A DNA stretch of 7,531 bases from Mariprofundaceae bacterium (lineage in GTDB: Bacteria; Pseudomonadota; Zetaproteobacteria; Mariprofundales; Mariprofundaceae), in contig JAUZQR010000185.1 in NCBI GenBank assembly GCA_030950865.1, positions 1 to 7,531 on the forward strand, written 5' to 3'. The position numbers and the translations under genes were made by a program. The notes under the pieces were generated by a model. That model had not been told where the DNA came from and searched no databases. It saw only the letters and a program-made list of their open reading frames with translations. Numbering within the stretch: position 1 is the stretch's first letter; the number at the start of each line of letters is the position of its first letter. Shown here in pieces: positions 1 to 5,721 of the stretch.

Positions 1-284
1 GGAATTGGTGTTGCGGATAGACGATGCAATACAGCATGGGCGAATGTTCCGCGCATGAGAAAATCGAACATGCCAGCTTTATCTTTGGCGATTAAACCAA
101 GCTCTTTATCTGTTTGCATGCGCCTGCCTGCCCAGTCTTCTGCACTGCTTTGTTTGCTTATGCGAGCATCATTTTGTTGTAAAGGTTCAGCATAGGTACA
201 TGCGCGCCAAGTATCATCGGATTGTAAACGCCAAGCTTTATCTGCGGCAGGTGAAAGGGCATCAATAGAGAAGATAATATTCAT
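1..284 (-). CDS. Hypothetical protein, 3' end cut by window edge
   Basis: The first 94 codons of an open frame that continues beyond the left edge. The start is the ATG at 284-282, which shares ATGA with the TGA stop of rnd. A GGAG motif at 293-290, 5 bases before the ATG and inside the end of rnd, fits a ribosome binding site, so the two genes are probably translationally coupled and in one operon. The visible protein starts MNIIFSIDAL, is soluble-looking, has no signal peptide or membrane segment, and is rich in charged and polar residues. It contains a Trp-rich stretch (Trp at about residues 18, 26 and 51) and ends in a hydrophobic helix-like segment around residues 72-90. I do not recognise a family or catalytic motif. 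The coupling suggests, without proving, a role near RNA processing. Confidence 0.7.
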   Translation of the reverse strand, partial: MNIIFSIDALSPAADKAWRLQSDDTWRACTYAEPLQQNDARISKQSSAEDWAGRRMQTDKELGLIAKDKAGMFDFLMRGTFAHAVLHRLSATPI

Positions 285-1474
285 GATTTCTCCAGCGTCT
301 CAATCACAGGGTTGCCACTATCGGGATCAATACGAAGTGAAATCTTACCATACAATAAATGCAATAAATCATCACCAACCAAATCGCGTCGCCAGCCTTT
401 TAAGCAGGCAATATCTGGTTCGGGAAGCTTGCGTTGCTTGCCCCATGATGCCAAATCAGCAAGCTCGGATTTGCTACTTAAAATACTCCCCGAAATATCT
501 CCAGCTTCAGCTTTAAGGCGGAGTAGGGTATCAAGAAGTTCCAAGCGTAAATCTGTGCCCGTGGTATGATGGCTACGTCTATGTGGTTTGGGCCATTGCT
601 CTTCTGGTATGCTTTTACCCTTCTTCCAAATACGTATTAAATCATCACCGAAACGACGGACAACGCCTTGTGGTAAACCGCGAAGACGTTTGAGAATGTC
701 ACTATTCAATTCATCACGACGGGCAATTTCAAGCAAAGGCTCATCGGCAATCAGTCGGCGGCGTGGAAGATTGCGTTGTTTGGCTTGTGTCTCACGCCAG
801 CCTGCTAATTCGCGCAATACAGCCAAAGCATGACCTTTAAGTTTGTTCACGCCTTTTACGCGCCATAAAAGGGCATCGTTGTCTTCTTGGTAGGTCGCAA
901 TATCGCACAGCTTGGCTTGTTCTTCATCTAGCCATGCAAGGCGACCACGTGCTTCAAGGCGTTCGCTTAAATGTTGGTAAATAGGCATCAGCCAAATCAC
1001 ATCATCGGCAGCATATTCAAGTTGTTTTTGACGCAAAGGTCGAGACATCCAATCACTAAAAGACTCTTGTTTGGCAAGCTCTTTCTTGGCAATGCGCTGG
1101 ACAAGGTTGCCAAAGCCAATCTGCTGACCCAAACCAAGCAGGGCGGCAGCAACCTGTGAGTCAAAAAGAGGTAAGGGAAGTTTACCAGATTCTTTTAAGA
1201 TAATTTCCATATCCTGCCTTGCAGCATGAAAAACCTTTAAAATGTTTGGATCGCAAAGTACATCCCAAAGCGGTGTTAAATCTTTTAGTGTGATAGGGTC
1301 AATAATCCAACATTGACCATTGCCATAAATTTGCAGCAGTGCGAATTCTGGATAGTAAGTGGTTTCACGGTGGAACTCGGTATCCACAGCCAAAACAGTG
1401 CAACGTTTAAGTTGTTCGCATGTTTGGATTAAATTTTCAGGGGTATCAATATAAGTATATGAGTCTTTAGACAT
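281..1474 (-). CDS. rnd: Ribonuclease D
   Basis: A 397-residue 3'-5' exoribonuclease of the DEDD superfamily; the family trims the 3' trailers of tRNA precursors and other small stable RNAs in the cytoplasm. Exo I is the DTEF at residues 31-34 (Asp31, Glu33). Exo II is HAARQDME with Asp88. Exo III is YAADD at 154-158 (Tyr154, Asp158), the DEDDy signature. All four metal-binding acidic residues and the catalytic Tyr are present, so it should be active. An HRDC domain follows at about 215-290 (LRELAGWRETQAKQRNLPRR region), and a second, weaker HRDC-like region lies at about 310-385. The length is slightly above that of the E. coli enzyme (375). The ATG at 1474 places the DTEF motif where the family has it, but no clear Shine-Dalgarno precedes it. 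It lies 70 bases downstream of, and in the same direction as, three tRNA genes with no strong terminator between, so co-transcription is plausible. Confidence 0.96.
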   Translation of the reverse strand: MSKDSYTYIDTPENLIQTCEQLKRCTVLAVDTEFHRETTYYPEFALLQIYGNGQCWIIDPITLKDLTPLWDVLCDPNILKVFHAARQDMEIILKESGKLPLPLFDSQVAAALLGLGQQIGFGNLVQRIAKKELAKQESFSDWMSRPLRQKQLEYAADDVIWLMPIYQHLSERLEARGRLAWLDEEQAKLCDIATYQEDNDALLWRVKGVNKLKGHALAVLRELAGWRETQAKQRNLPRRRLIADEPLLEIARRDELNSDILKRLRGLPQGVVRRFGDDLIRIWKKGKSIPEEQWPKPHRRSHHTTGTDLRLELLDTLLRLKAEAGDISGSILSSKSELADLASWGKQRKLPEPDIACLKGWRRDLVGDDLLHLLYGKISLRIDPDSGNPVIETLEKS

Positions 1475-1544
1475 ATGCAGAAGCTAAAAGCTAGATTGCA
1501 GTTGAGCAATCAAATTATTTATTGAAGCTTGTTATATTTGAAAG

Positions 1545-1632
1545 TGGTGCCCGGAGCCGGAGTCGAACCGGCACGATCGTAATGATCGAGGGATTTTAAG
1601 TCCCTTGTGTCTACCAGTTTCACCATCCGGGC
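1545..1632 (-). tRNA. tRNA-Leu (anticodon UAA)
   Basis: An 88-base gene with encoded CCA (bases 1547-1545). The acceptor stem GCCCGGA pairs with TCCGGGC, and the discriminator is A73 as expected for leucine. The anticodon stem AGGGA/TCCCT encloses the loop CTTAAAA with anticodon TAA, which reads UUA and UUG. A long variable arm (CGATC-ATTAC-GATCG) marks it as a class II tRNA. The T arm is GCCGG-TTCGACT-CCGGC. It is third in the Gly-Cys-Leu cluster and corresponds in position and anticodon to leuZ of E. coli. Confidence 0.97.
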
Positions 1633-1658
1633 ATACAAAGGTAATCAATTATTCAAGG

Positions 1659-1733
1659 TGGAGGCAGGGGCGAGAATCGAACTCGCGAATAAAGGATTTG
1701 CAATCCTCCGCCGTACCACTGAGCCACCCTGCC
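1659..1733 (-). tRNA. tRNA-Cys (anticodon GCA)
   Basis: A 75-base gene with encoded CCA. The acceptor stem is GGCAGGG/CCCTGCC, with discriminator U73, the known cysteine identity element. The anticodon loop TTGCAAA gives anticodon GCA. The T arm is GCGAG-TTCGATT-CTCGC. It is second in the cluster, 26 bases upstream of tRNA-Leu, and equivalent in order to cysT of E. coli. Confidence 0.97.
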
Positions 1734-1744
1734 ATTCTACCAAG

Positions 1745-1773
1745 AAATAAAAAGGGGTCATAAAGACCCCTTT
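1745..1773 (-). terminator. Intrinsic terminator-like hairpin between tRNA-Gly and tRNA-Cys
   Basis: A perfect 9-bp stem (1773-1765 with 1759-1751; AAAGGGGTC/GACCCCTTT) has a 5-base loop. On the minus strand it is followed by a T-rich tail (TTTTTATTT, counting the last stem bases). It begins 4 bases after the CCA of tRNA-Gly. The form is that of a Rho-independent terminator, yet tRNA-Cys and tRNA-Leu lie downstream on the same strand. It may be a partial terminator that sets tRNA ratios, or a processing hairpin. On the plus strand the tail is only TTTAATTT, which is weaker. Confidence 0.72.
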
Positions 1774-1777
1774 AATT

Positions 1778-1853
1778 TGGAGCGGGTAACCGGGCTCGAA
1801 CCGGTGACCTCGACCTTGGCAAGGTCGCGCTCTACCAACTGAGCTATACCCGC
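1778..1853 (-). tRNA. tRNA-Gly (anticodon GCC)
   Basis: A 76-base gene with encoded CCA. The acceptor stem GCGGGTA/TACCCGC is perfect and the discriminator is U73, as in bacterial tRNA-Gly. The anticodon stem CGACC/GGTCG encloses TTGCCAA, anticodon GCC, reading GGC and GGU. The D arm (GCTCAGTTGGTAGAGC) and T arm (CCGG-TTCGAGC-CCGG) are standard. It is the first gene of the cluster and equivalent in order to glyW of E. coli. Confidence 0.98.
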
Positions 1854-1865
1854 TGAACGACGCGA

Positions 1866-1893
1866 ACTGTAGCGGTGAGGCTTTTCTTGTCAA
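1866..1893 (-). promoter_or_regulatory. Sigma70-type promoter of the tRNA cluster
   Basis: On the minus strand the -35 is a perfect TTGACA (1893-1888). A 16-bp spacer follows, then the -10 TACAGT (1871-1866, 4 of 6 consensus bases). The sequence just after the -10 is GC-rich (CGCGTC), a discriminator type known from stable-RNA promoters under stringent control; that such control acts here is inference. Transcription would start near 1859, only a few bases before the 5' end of tRNA-Gly at 1853. Confidence 0.8.
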
Positions 1894-1929
1894 CCGTGTT
1901 TTTTAAAGTTTTCTAAGCTGCTATTATAT

Positions 1930-1938
1930 TGGTATATA
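1930..1938 (+). promoter_or_regulatory. Possible extended -10 promoter of mnmA
   Basis: TGGTATATA has the TGn extension followed by a TATAAT-like hexamer (TATATA, 1933-1938). No good -35 lies 17 bp upstream (TTTCTA). Start near 1945 would give a leader of about 65 bases before mnmA. The whole stretch 1895-1990 is AT-rich, so other -10 boxes are possible, for example TATATT at 1925 or TAAAAT at 1959. Confidence 0.33.
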
Positions 1939-2010
1939 TGGTCTTATGCGAGAACTTGTAAAATATGCAAAAACTCGTTTTTTCCATAGTAAATTGATAG
2001 GGTTTGCAGC

Positions 2011-3138
2011 ATGAGCGCTTATTCTTCTGATTACATCCAATCTTTAAAACCTGACCTTTCACACTTAAAAGGTGTGCGTGTGGTTGCTGCCATGAGTGGT
2101 GGGGTGGACTCCTCTGTGGTGGCGGCGCTTTTAAAAGAAGCTGGAGCCGATGTGCTTGGTGTGTTTTTAAATGTTTGGGAGTATCGTCGAGAGGAAGTTG
2201 CAGGGCATGGCTCATGCTGCTCCTTGGATGATGCTTATGATGCAAGGCGGGTATGTGATCAAGTTGGCATTCCATTTTATAATATGGATATGCGCGAGAA
2301 TTTTCGCCGCGATGTCATTAATCCCTTTATTGCTGATTATGAATCAGGGCGTACGCCAAATCCATGCGAGCGATGCAATCGTTTTGTGAAATTTGGTGCG
2401 CTATTGGATGCCGCAGATAAGTTGGAAGCAGAATATGTAGCGACAGGGCATTATGTGCAACGCATGGATGATGAGGCAGGCTTACATATATATAAAGGCA
2501 ATGATGATAAGAAGGATCAAAGCTATTTTTTGGCAACAACGAGTAAAGAGCAAGCTAAAAGGATTTTATTTCCAGTTGGACATTTGCAAAAAGATGGTAC
2601 ACGTATTTTGGCACAGCATTATGATTTAATGACAGCCCACAAACATGAAAGCCAAGATATTTGTTTTATTCCTGCAGGTGATCGTATTGCCTTTTTAAAG
2701 CGTGAAGGTGCAGAGGCTGGGTTTCGTGCGGGTGATATTGTTGATAGGGAAGGGCATATACTTGGTCGTCATGAGGGCATTGCTCATTATACTTTAGGGC
2801 AACGAAAAGGTTTGAGGCTGCCTGATGGTCCATGGCACGTGGTTGAGCTTGATGGTGTAACAGCGCGTGTGGTGGTTGCGCCGCCAGAAGATGCTTTGAT
2901 TCAAGAGGTAAACGTTGCAGATGTGGCGTGGCTGAGGGATATGCAAAACTCAGAGGCCGTGACTGCCAAAGTACGCTATCAAATGAAACCTGCCGATTGT
3001 CAGTTAAAAATAATGGGGACAGATGTATCTATTATATTTGGTGAACCACAAAAGCCGACTGCGCCAGGGCAGGTTGCGGCTTTTTATGTTGGCGATGAGT
3101 TGTTGGGTGGCGGCATTGTCTCCGACATTGTTCGATAA
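2011..3138 (+). CDS. mnmA: tRNA-specific 2-thiouridylase MnmA
   Basis: A 375-residue cytoplasmic enzyme that uses ATP and a relayed persulfide to put the 2-thio group on wobble U34 of tRNA-Lys, -Glu and -Gln. The N-terminal PP-loop SGGVDSS at residues 29-35 binds and adenylates. The nucleophile/persulfide cysteines of the family match Cys122 (in PNPCERCNRFVKF, which also has Cys119) and Cys218 (in ESQDICFIP). Also seen are GHY at 146-148, DQSYFL at 169-174 and LGQRKGL at 262-268. The C-terminal beta-barrel covers roughly 285-375. A CCSLDDAYDARRV segment at 69-81 is unlike the E. coli form. The start ATG is preceded by AGGG with 8 bases spacing. It gives about 16 extra N-terminal residues relative to E. 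coli MnmA (368 residues in total). The gene is divergent from the tRNA cluster and ends before an intrinsic terminator. Confidence 0.97.
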   Translation: MSAYSSDYIQSLKPDLSHLKGVRVVAAMSGGVDSSVVAALLKEAGADVLGVFLNVWEYRREEVAGHGSCCSLDDAYDARRVCDQVGIPFYNMDMRENFRRDVINPFIADYESGRTPNPCERCNRFVKFGALLDAADKLEAEYVATGHYVQRMDDEAGLHIYKGNDDKKDQSYFLATTSKEQAKRILFPVGHLQKDGTRILAQHYDLMTAHKHESQDICFIPAGDRIAFLKREGAEAGFRAGDIVDREGHILGRHEGIAHYTLGQRKGLRLPDGPWHVVELDGVTARVVVAPPEDALIQEVNVADVAWLRDMQNSEAVTAKVRYQMKPADCQLKIMGTDVSIIFGEPQKPTAPGQVAAFYVGDELLGGGIVSDIVR

Positions 3139-3144
3139 GTTTGC

Positions 3145-3170
3145 CACCTGCTAGGTAGACTTCTAGGGTG
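3145..3170 (+). repeat. Imperfect inverted repeat downstream of mnmA
   Basis: CACC (3145-3148) pairs with GGTG (3167-3170) and CTAG (3151-3154) with CTAG (3163-3166). There is a 2-base TG bulge and an 8-base loop. In RNA this would be a small hairpin 6 bases upstream of the terminator stem. It might protect the mnmA 3' end or be chance. Confidence 0.35.
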
Positions 3171-3176
3171 CCGCTT

Positions 3177-3197
3177 CCGTCATGGCTGACGGTTTTT
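3177..3197 (+). terminator. Intrinsic terminator after mnmA
   Basis: Stem CCGTCA (3177-3182) pairs perfectly with TGACGG (3187-3192) around a TGGC tetraloop, followed at once by five T. It sits 38 bases after the mnmA stop and 38 bases before the ndk start, so it should separate the two genes. No clear promoter for ndk is seen in the short space that remains, so some read-through is possible. Confidence 0.78.
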
Positions 3198-3235
3198 AAA
3201 TAAGAGTTTTAAGTTGTAACTTCAAAGGGGAAAAA

Positions 3236-3664
3236 ATGGCAATTCAACGTACACTTTCAATCATCAAACCGGATGCAGTCGCAAAGAATGTGATTGGCGA
3301 CATTATCCGTCGTTTCGAAGAAAATGGTTTAACTGTTATTGCAACAGGCATGCGCCACTTGAGCGCGGCAGAAGCGGGTCGTTTTTATGCTGTACATGCA
3401 GAGCGTCCATTTTATAAAGATTTATGTGAATTTATGAGCTCTGGTCCAGTGCTTCCTATGGTATTGGAAGGTAAAAATGCTGTGGCTTTGAATCGTCAGT
3501 TGATGGGTGCTACCAACCCGAAAGAAGCTGAAGCGGGTACGATTCGTGCCGATCATGCTGATTCTATTGATGCCAATGCAGTACATGGCTCTGACTCAGA
3601 AGAAAATGCAGCGACTGAGATTGCTTTTTTCTTTAGTGATTTAGATTTAAATAGTCGTTTGTAA
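3236..3664 (+). CDS. ndk: Nucleoside diphosphate kinase
   Basis: A 142-residue enzyme, the usual length of bacterial Ndk, which transfers the gamma phosphate of ATP to NDPs and dNDPs by a phosphohistidine ping-pong mechanism and balances NTP pools in the cytoplasm. The active-site histidine is His117 in the signature NAVHGSDS (114-121). Nucleotide-phosphate contacts are seen as Lys11 (in IIKPDA), Arg87 and Arg104 (GTIRADHA). The start is supported by a strong AGGGG Shine-Dalgarno 5 bases upstream of ATG. Its stop lies 12 bases before lysS, so ndk and lysS very likely form one transcription unit. A small dyad AAGTT-GT-AACTT (3211-3222) lies just upstream of the ribosome binding site; its meaning is unknown. 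Confidence 0.98.
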   Translation: MAIQRTLSIIKPDAVAKNVIGDIIRRFEENGLTVIATGMRHLSAAEAGRFYAVHAERPFYKDLCEFMSSGPVLPMVLEGKNAVALNRQLMGATNPKEAEAGTIRADHADSIDANAVHGSDSEENAATEIAFFFSDLDLNSRL

Positions 3665-3676
3665 GATAGAGAGCAT

Positions 3677-5215
3677 ATGAGCGATTCAAACGTGGTTGAT
3701 GCTGATTCTAAAACAAATCAAATGACAGTAGAGAAAGTTTCTGAGCAAATTACGGTTCGCCGCAATAAGTTAAGCATGCTTCGTGATGCTGGACAAGCTT
3801 ATCCGAACACATGGCGTACAAATGCTTCATCTGCAGGTATTCACGCAAAGTATGGTGAATATGAGAAAGAAGCTTTGGATGATTTGGCTGTAGAGGTTTC
3901 TGTGGCTGGACGCATGATGGCACATCGGGTGATGGGAAAGTCCAGTTTTATAAAATTTCAAGATGCTGATGGACAGCTTCAACTATTTTTGAATCGTGAT
4001 GCATTGGGTGGGGCAGAGATTTATAATCCAACCAAAAAGTGGGATTTGGGTGATTTGATTGGTGCCAAAGGTGTATTATTTATCACCAAAACAGGCGAAT
4101 TATCGGTTAAGGTTTCACATATTGAGATGGTGAGTAAATGTTTGCGCCCACTACCTGAAAAATGGCATGGTTTGACTGATATTGAGACCCGTTATCGTCA
4201 GCGTTATGTCGATTTAATGGTGACACCCGAATCGCGCGATACCTTTCGCACACGCTCGAAAGTGATTTCTTTGTTGCGCCGTGGTTTGGAAGATCGTGCT
4301 TTCATGGAAGTGGAAACGCCGATGTTGCAAAGCCAAGCTGGTGGTGCAGCAGCACGCCCATTTGTGACCCATCATAATGCTTTAGACATGGAATTATTTC
4401 TGCGTATTGCGCCAGAGTTGTATCTGAAACGTCTGCTTGTGGGCGGTTTTGACCGTGTGTTTGAAATCAACCGAAATTTCCGCAATGAAGGTTCAGATGC
4501 AACGCATAACCCTGAGTTTACCATGGTGGAATTTTATCAGGCGTATGCTGATTTTAATGATGCCATGGATACCACAGAAGGTTTGATTCGTTCGATTGCG
4601 GATGGTTTGGGCATTACTCATGTGACATGGGAAGGCGTGGATATTGATTTGACGCAATCATTTAAACGCATTCGTATGGATGAGGCAGTGTTTAAACATC
4701 GCCCTGACTTGCGTGGCCATGCCAATGATAAAGCATTGTTGGCAACGGTATGTTTACAGGAAAACCCAAGTGTTAAGCCGCTAATTACTTGGAAAGCAGG
4801 ACACTATTTGCTCGAATTATTTGAAACTTTGGTTGAACCAAAAATAGAGCAACCAACGTTTATCACCCATTATCCAGTGGATGTATCGCCTTTGGCGAGG
4901 CGTAACAATGAAGATGATACAGTCACAGATAGGTTTGAATTGTTTGTGGCAGGGCGTGAAATTGCCAATGGATTCTCTGAATTAAATGATCCTGACGATC
5001 AGCGTGAACGTTTTATGGCGCAAGCCCAAGCCAAAGAAGCGGGTGATGTTGAAGCAACAGGTGTGGATGAAGATTATTTGCGCGCCTTGGAATTTGCTAT
5101 GCCACCAGCAGCAGGTGTGGGCATTGGTGTGGATAGATTGGTGATGATGTTAACTGAGCAACATTCGATTCGTGATGTGCTGCTGTTTCCGCATATGAGA
5201 CCTGAAACAAGCTGA
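3677..5215 (+). CDS. lysS: Lysyl-tRNA synthetase, class II
   Basis: A 512-residue class IIb synthetase that attaches lysine to tRNA-Lys. The N-terminal helix (about 18-45) and the OB-fold anticodon-binding domain (about 72-152) come first, then the catalytic domain from about 170. Motif 1 lies around 193-216 (ending VETPML). The GGAAARPF at 222-229 is typical of LysRS. Motif 2 has FRNEG at 268-272 followed by HNPEFTMVEFYQAY. GREIANGFSELNDP (426-439) carries lysine-binding residues, and motif 3 is GVGIGVDR (480-487) with Arg487. Length is near E. coli LysS (505), and there is no C-terminal MprF-like fusion. The start has a modest AGAGAG ribosome binding site and lies 12 bases after ndk. Alternative in-frame ATG codons slightly downstream (residue 16) would still leave the domains whole. 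Confidence 0.98.
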   Translation: MSDSNVVDADSKTNQMTVEKVSEQITVRRNKLSMLRDAGQAYPNTWRTNASSAGIHAKYGEYEKEALDDLAVEVSVAGRMMAHRVMGKSSFIKFQDADGQLQLFLNRDALGGAEIYNPTKKWDLGDLIGAKGVLFITKTGELSVKVSHIEMVSKCLRPLPEKWHGLTDIETRYRQRYVDLMVTPESRDTFRTRSKVISLLRRGLEDRAFMEVETPMLQSQAGGAAARPFVTHHNALDMELFLRIAPELYLKRLLVGGFDRVFEINRNFRNEGSDATHNPEFTMVEFYQAYADFNDAMDTTEGLIRSIADGLGITHVTWEGVDIDLTQSFKRIRMDEAVFKHRPDLRGHANDKALLATVCLQENPSVKPLITWKAGHYLLELFETLVEPKIEQPTFITHYPVDVSPLARRNNEDDTVTDRFELFVAGREIANGFSELNDPDDQRERFMAQAQAKEAGDVEATGVDEDYLRALEFAMPPAAGVGIGVDRLVMMLTEQHSIRDVLLFPHMRPETS

Positions 5216-5247
5216 TTGACATAACAAACCGACACTAAGGAGCATTT

Positions 5248-5721
5248 ATGCTGGCTGAAAATATTATGGTTACTGAGCTCACTACAGCACATGTGAATGA
5301 TCGTGTTTCTGATGTGTTGGATCGTATGAGAGTTGCAAAGCTACGTATGCTTCCTGTCTTAACCGATGATGGTGTTGTTGCAGGTGTTATTTCAACATTT
5401 TCAATTATGGCGCATCTTGTACCAGACTATATTACCAGTGGTGACCTCAAGCAGATTACATATGCGCCTGATATGGGTATTTTGCGCCGACATTATTTTG
5501 AAATCATAGAAAAAGATTTATTATCAGTTATGGAAACAAGACCATTATTGGTTCAACGTGATGAATCATTGCTATCAACAGCAGCAGCATTAACGGCCTT
5601 TGGAAAACATGAGTATGCACTGGTGGTTGATGAGGAAAAACGTTTGATTGGTGTTATTTCAGCGGGTGATATTCTTGATCGTTTGGGCACTATGGTAGTG
5701 AGCGCAGAAAACAATGCATAA
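5248..5721 (+). CDS. CBS-domain pair protein, probable regulator of the adjoining permease
   Basis: A 157-residue soluble protein made of two CBS motifs (a Bateman module). CBS1 covers about residues 3-57 (IMVTELTTAHVNDRVSDVLDRM ... RMLPVLTDDGVVAGVIST). CBS2 covers about 91-148 (LLSVMETRPLLVQRDESL ... YALVVDEEKRLIGVISAGDIL). Such modules usually bind adenosine ligands (AMP, ATP, SAM) and switch a partner protein; no ligand can be named here. A linker of about 30 residues (59-90, VPDYITSGDLKQITYAPDMG region) separates them. There is no enzyme domain and no membrane segment. A strong AAGGAG (5237-5242) lies 5 bases before the ATG. The gene follows lysS by 32 bases, and its end overlaps the next gene by 8 bases. 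This suggests coupled, matched production of regulator and transporter. Confidence 0.9.
   Translation: MLAENIMVTELTTAHVNDRVSDVLDRMRVAKLRMLPVLTDDGVVAGVISTFSIMAHLVPDYITSGDLKQITYAPDMGILRRHYFEIIEKDLLSVMETRPLLVQRDESLLSTAAALTAFGKHEYALVVDEEKRLIGVISAGDILDRLGTMVVSAENNA

Noticed and set aside
283..1159. Several plus-strand open frames inside rnd (283-516, 312-569, 588-833, 971-1159).
   Set aside because: All lie within the well-supported RNase D gene, have no ribosome sites or recognisable domains, and are antisense shadows.
1734..1739. TAGAAT on the minus strand directly before tRNA-Cys, as a -10 of a separate promoter.
   Set aside because: It abuts the tRNA 5' end, so transcription would start inside the tRNA, and there is no good -35 at the right distance.
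1645..1893. 82-codon minus-strand open frame over the tRNA genes.
   Set aside because: It is made by reading through tRNA-Gly and tRNA-Cys, and its product resembles the known spurious translations of tRNA genes.
1913..2539. Minus-strand open frames over the start of mnmA.
   Set aside because: They have low-complexity His/Pro-rich products antisense to conserved MnmA coding sequence, with no family resemblance.
3162..3192. CTAGGGTGCCG resembles the CTAGGGTTCCG core of ykkC-class (guanidine-I / ppGpp / PRPP / ADP) riboswitches, upstream of a nucleotide-metabolism gene.
   Set aside because: The second conserved block (CTGGTCCGAGAG-like) and the 3' ACGG-containing part are missing. The element is about half the needed length, and the bases that follow are taken up by the terminator stem. 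Probably chance; a covariance-model scan with RF00442 would settle it.
5216..5221. Perfect TTGACA just after lysS, a possible -35 for the CBS/permease genes.
   Set aside because: At 16-18 bp downstream the sequence is the ribosome binding site (AAGGAG), with no TATAAT-like -10, so start of transcription there would remove the leader.
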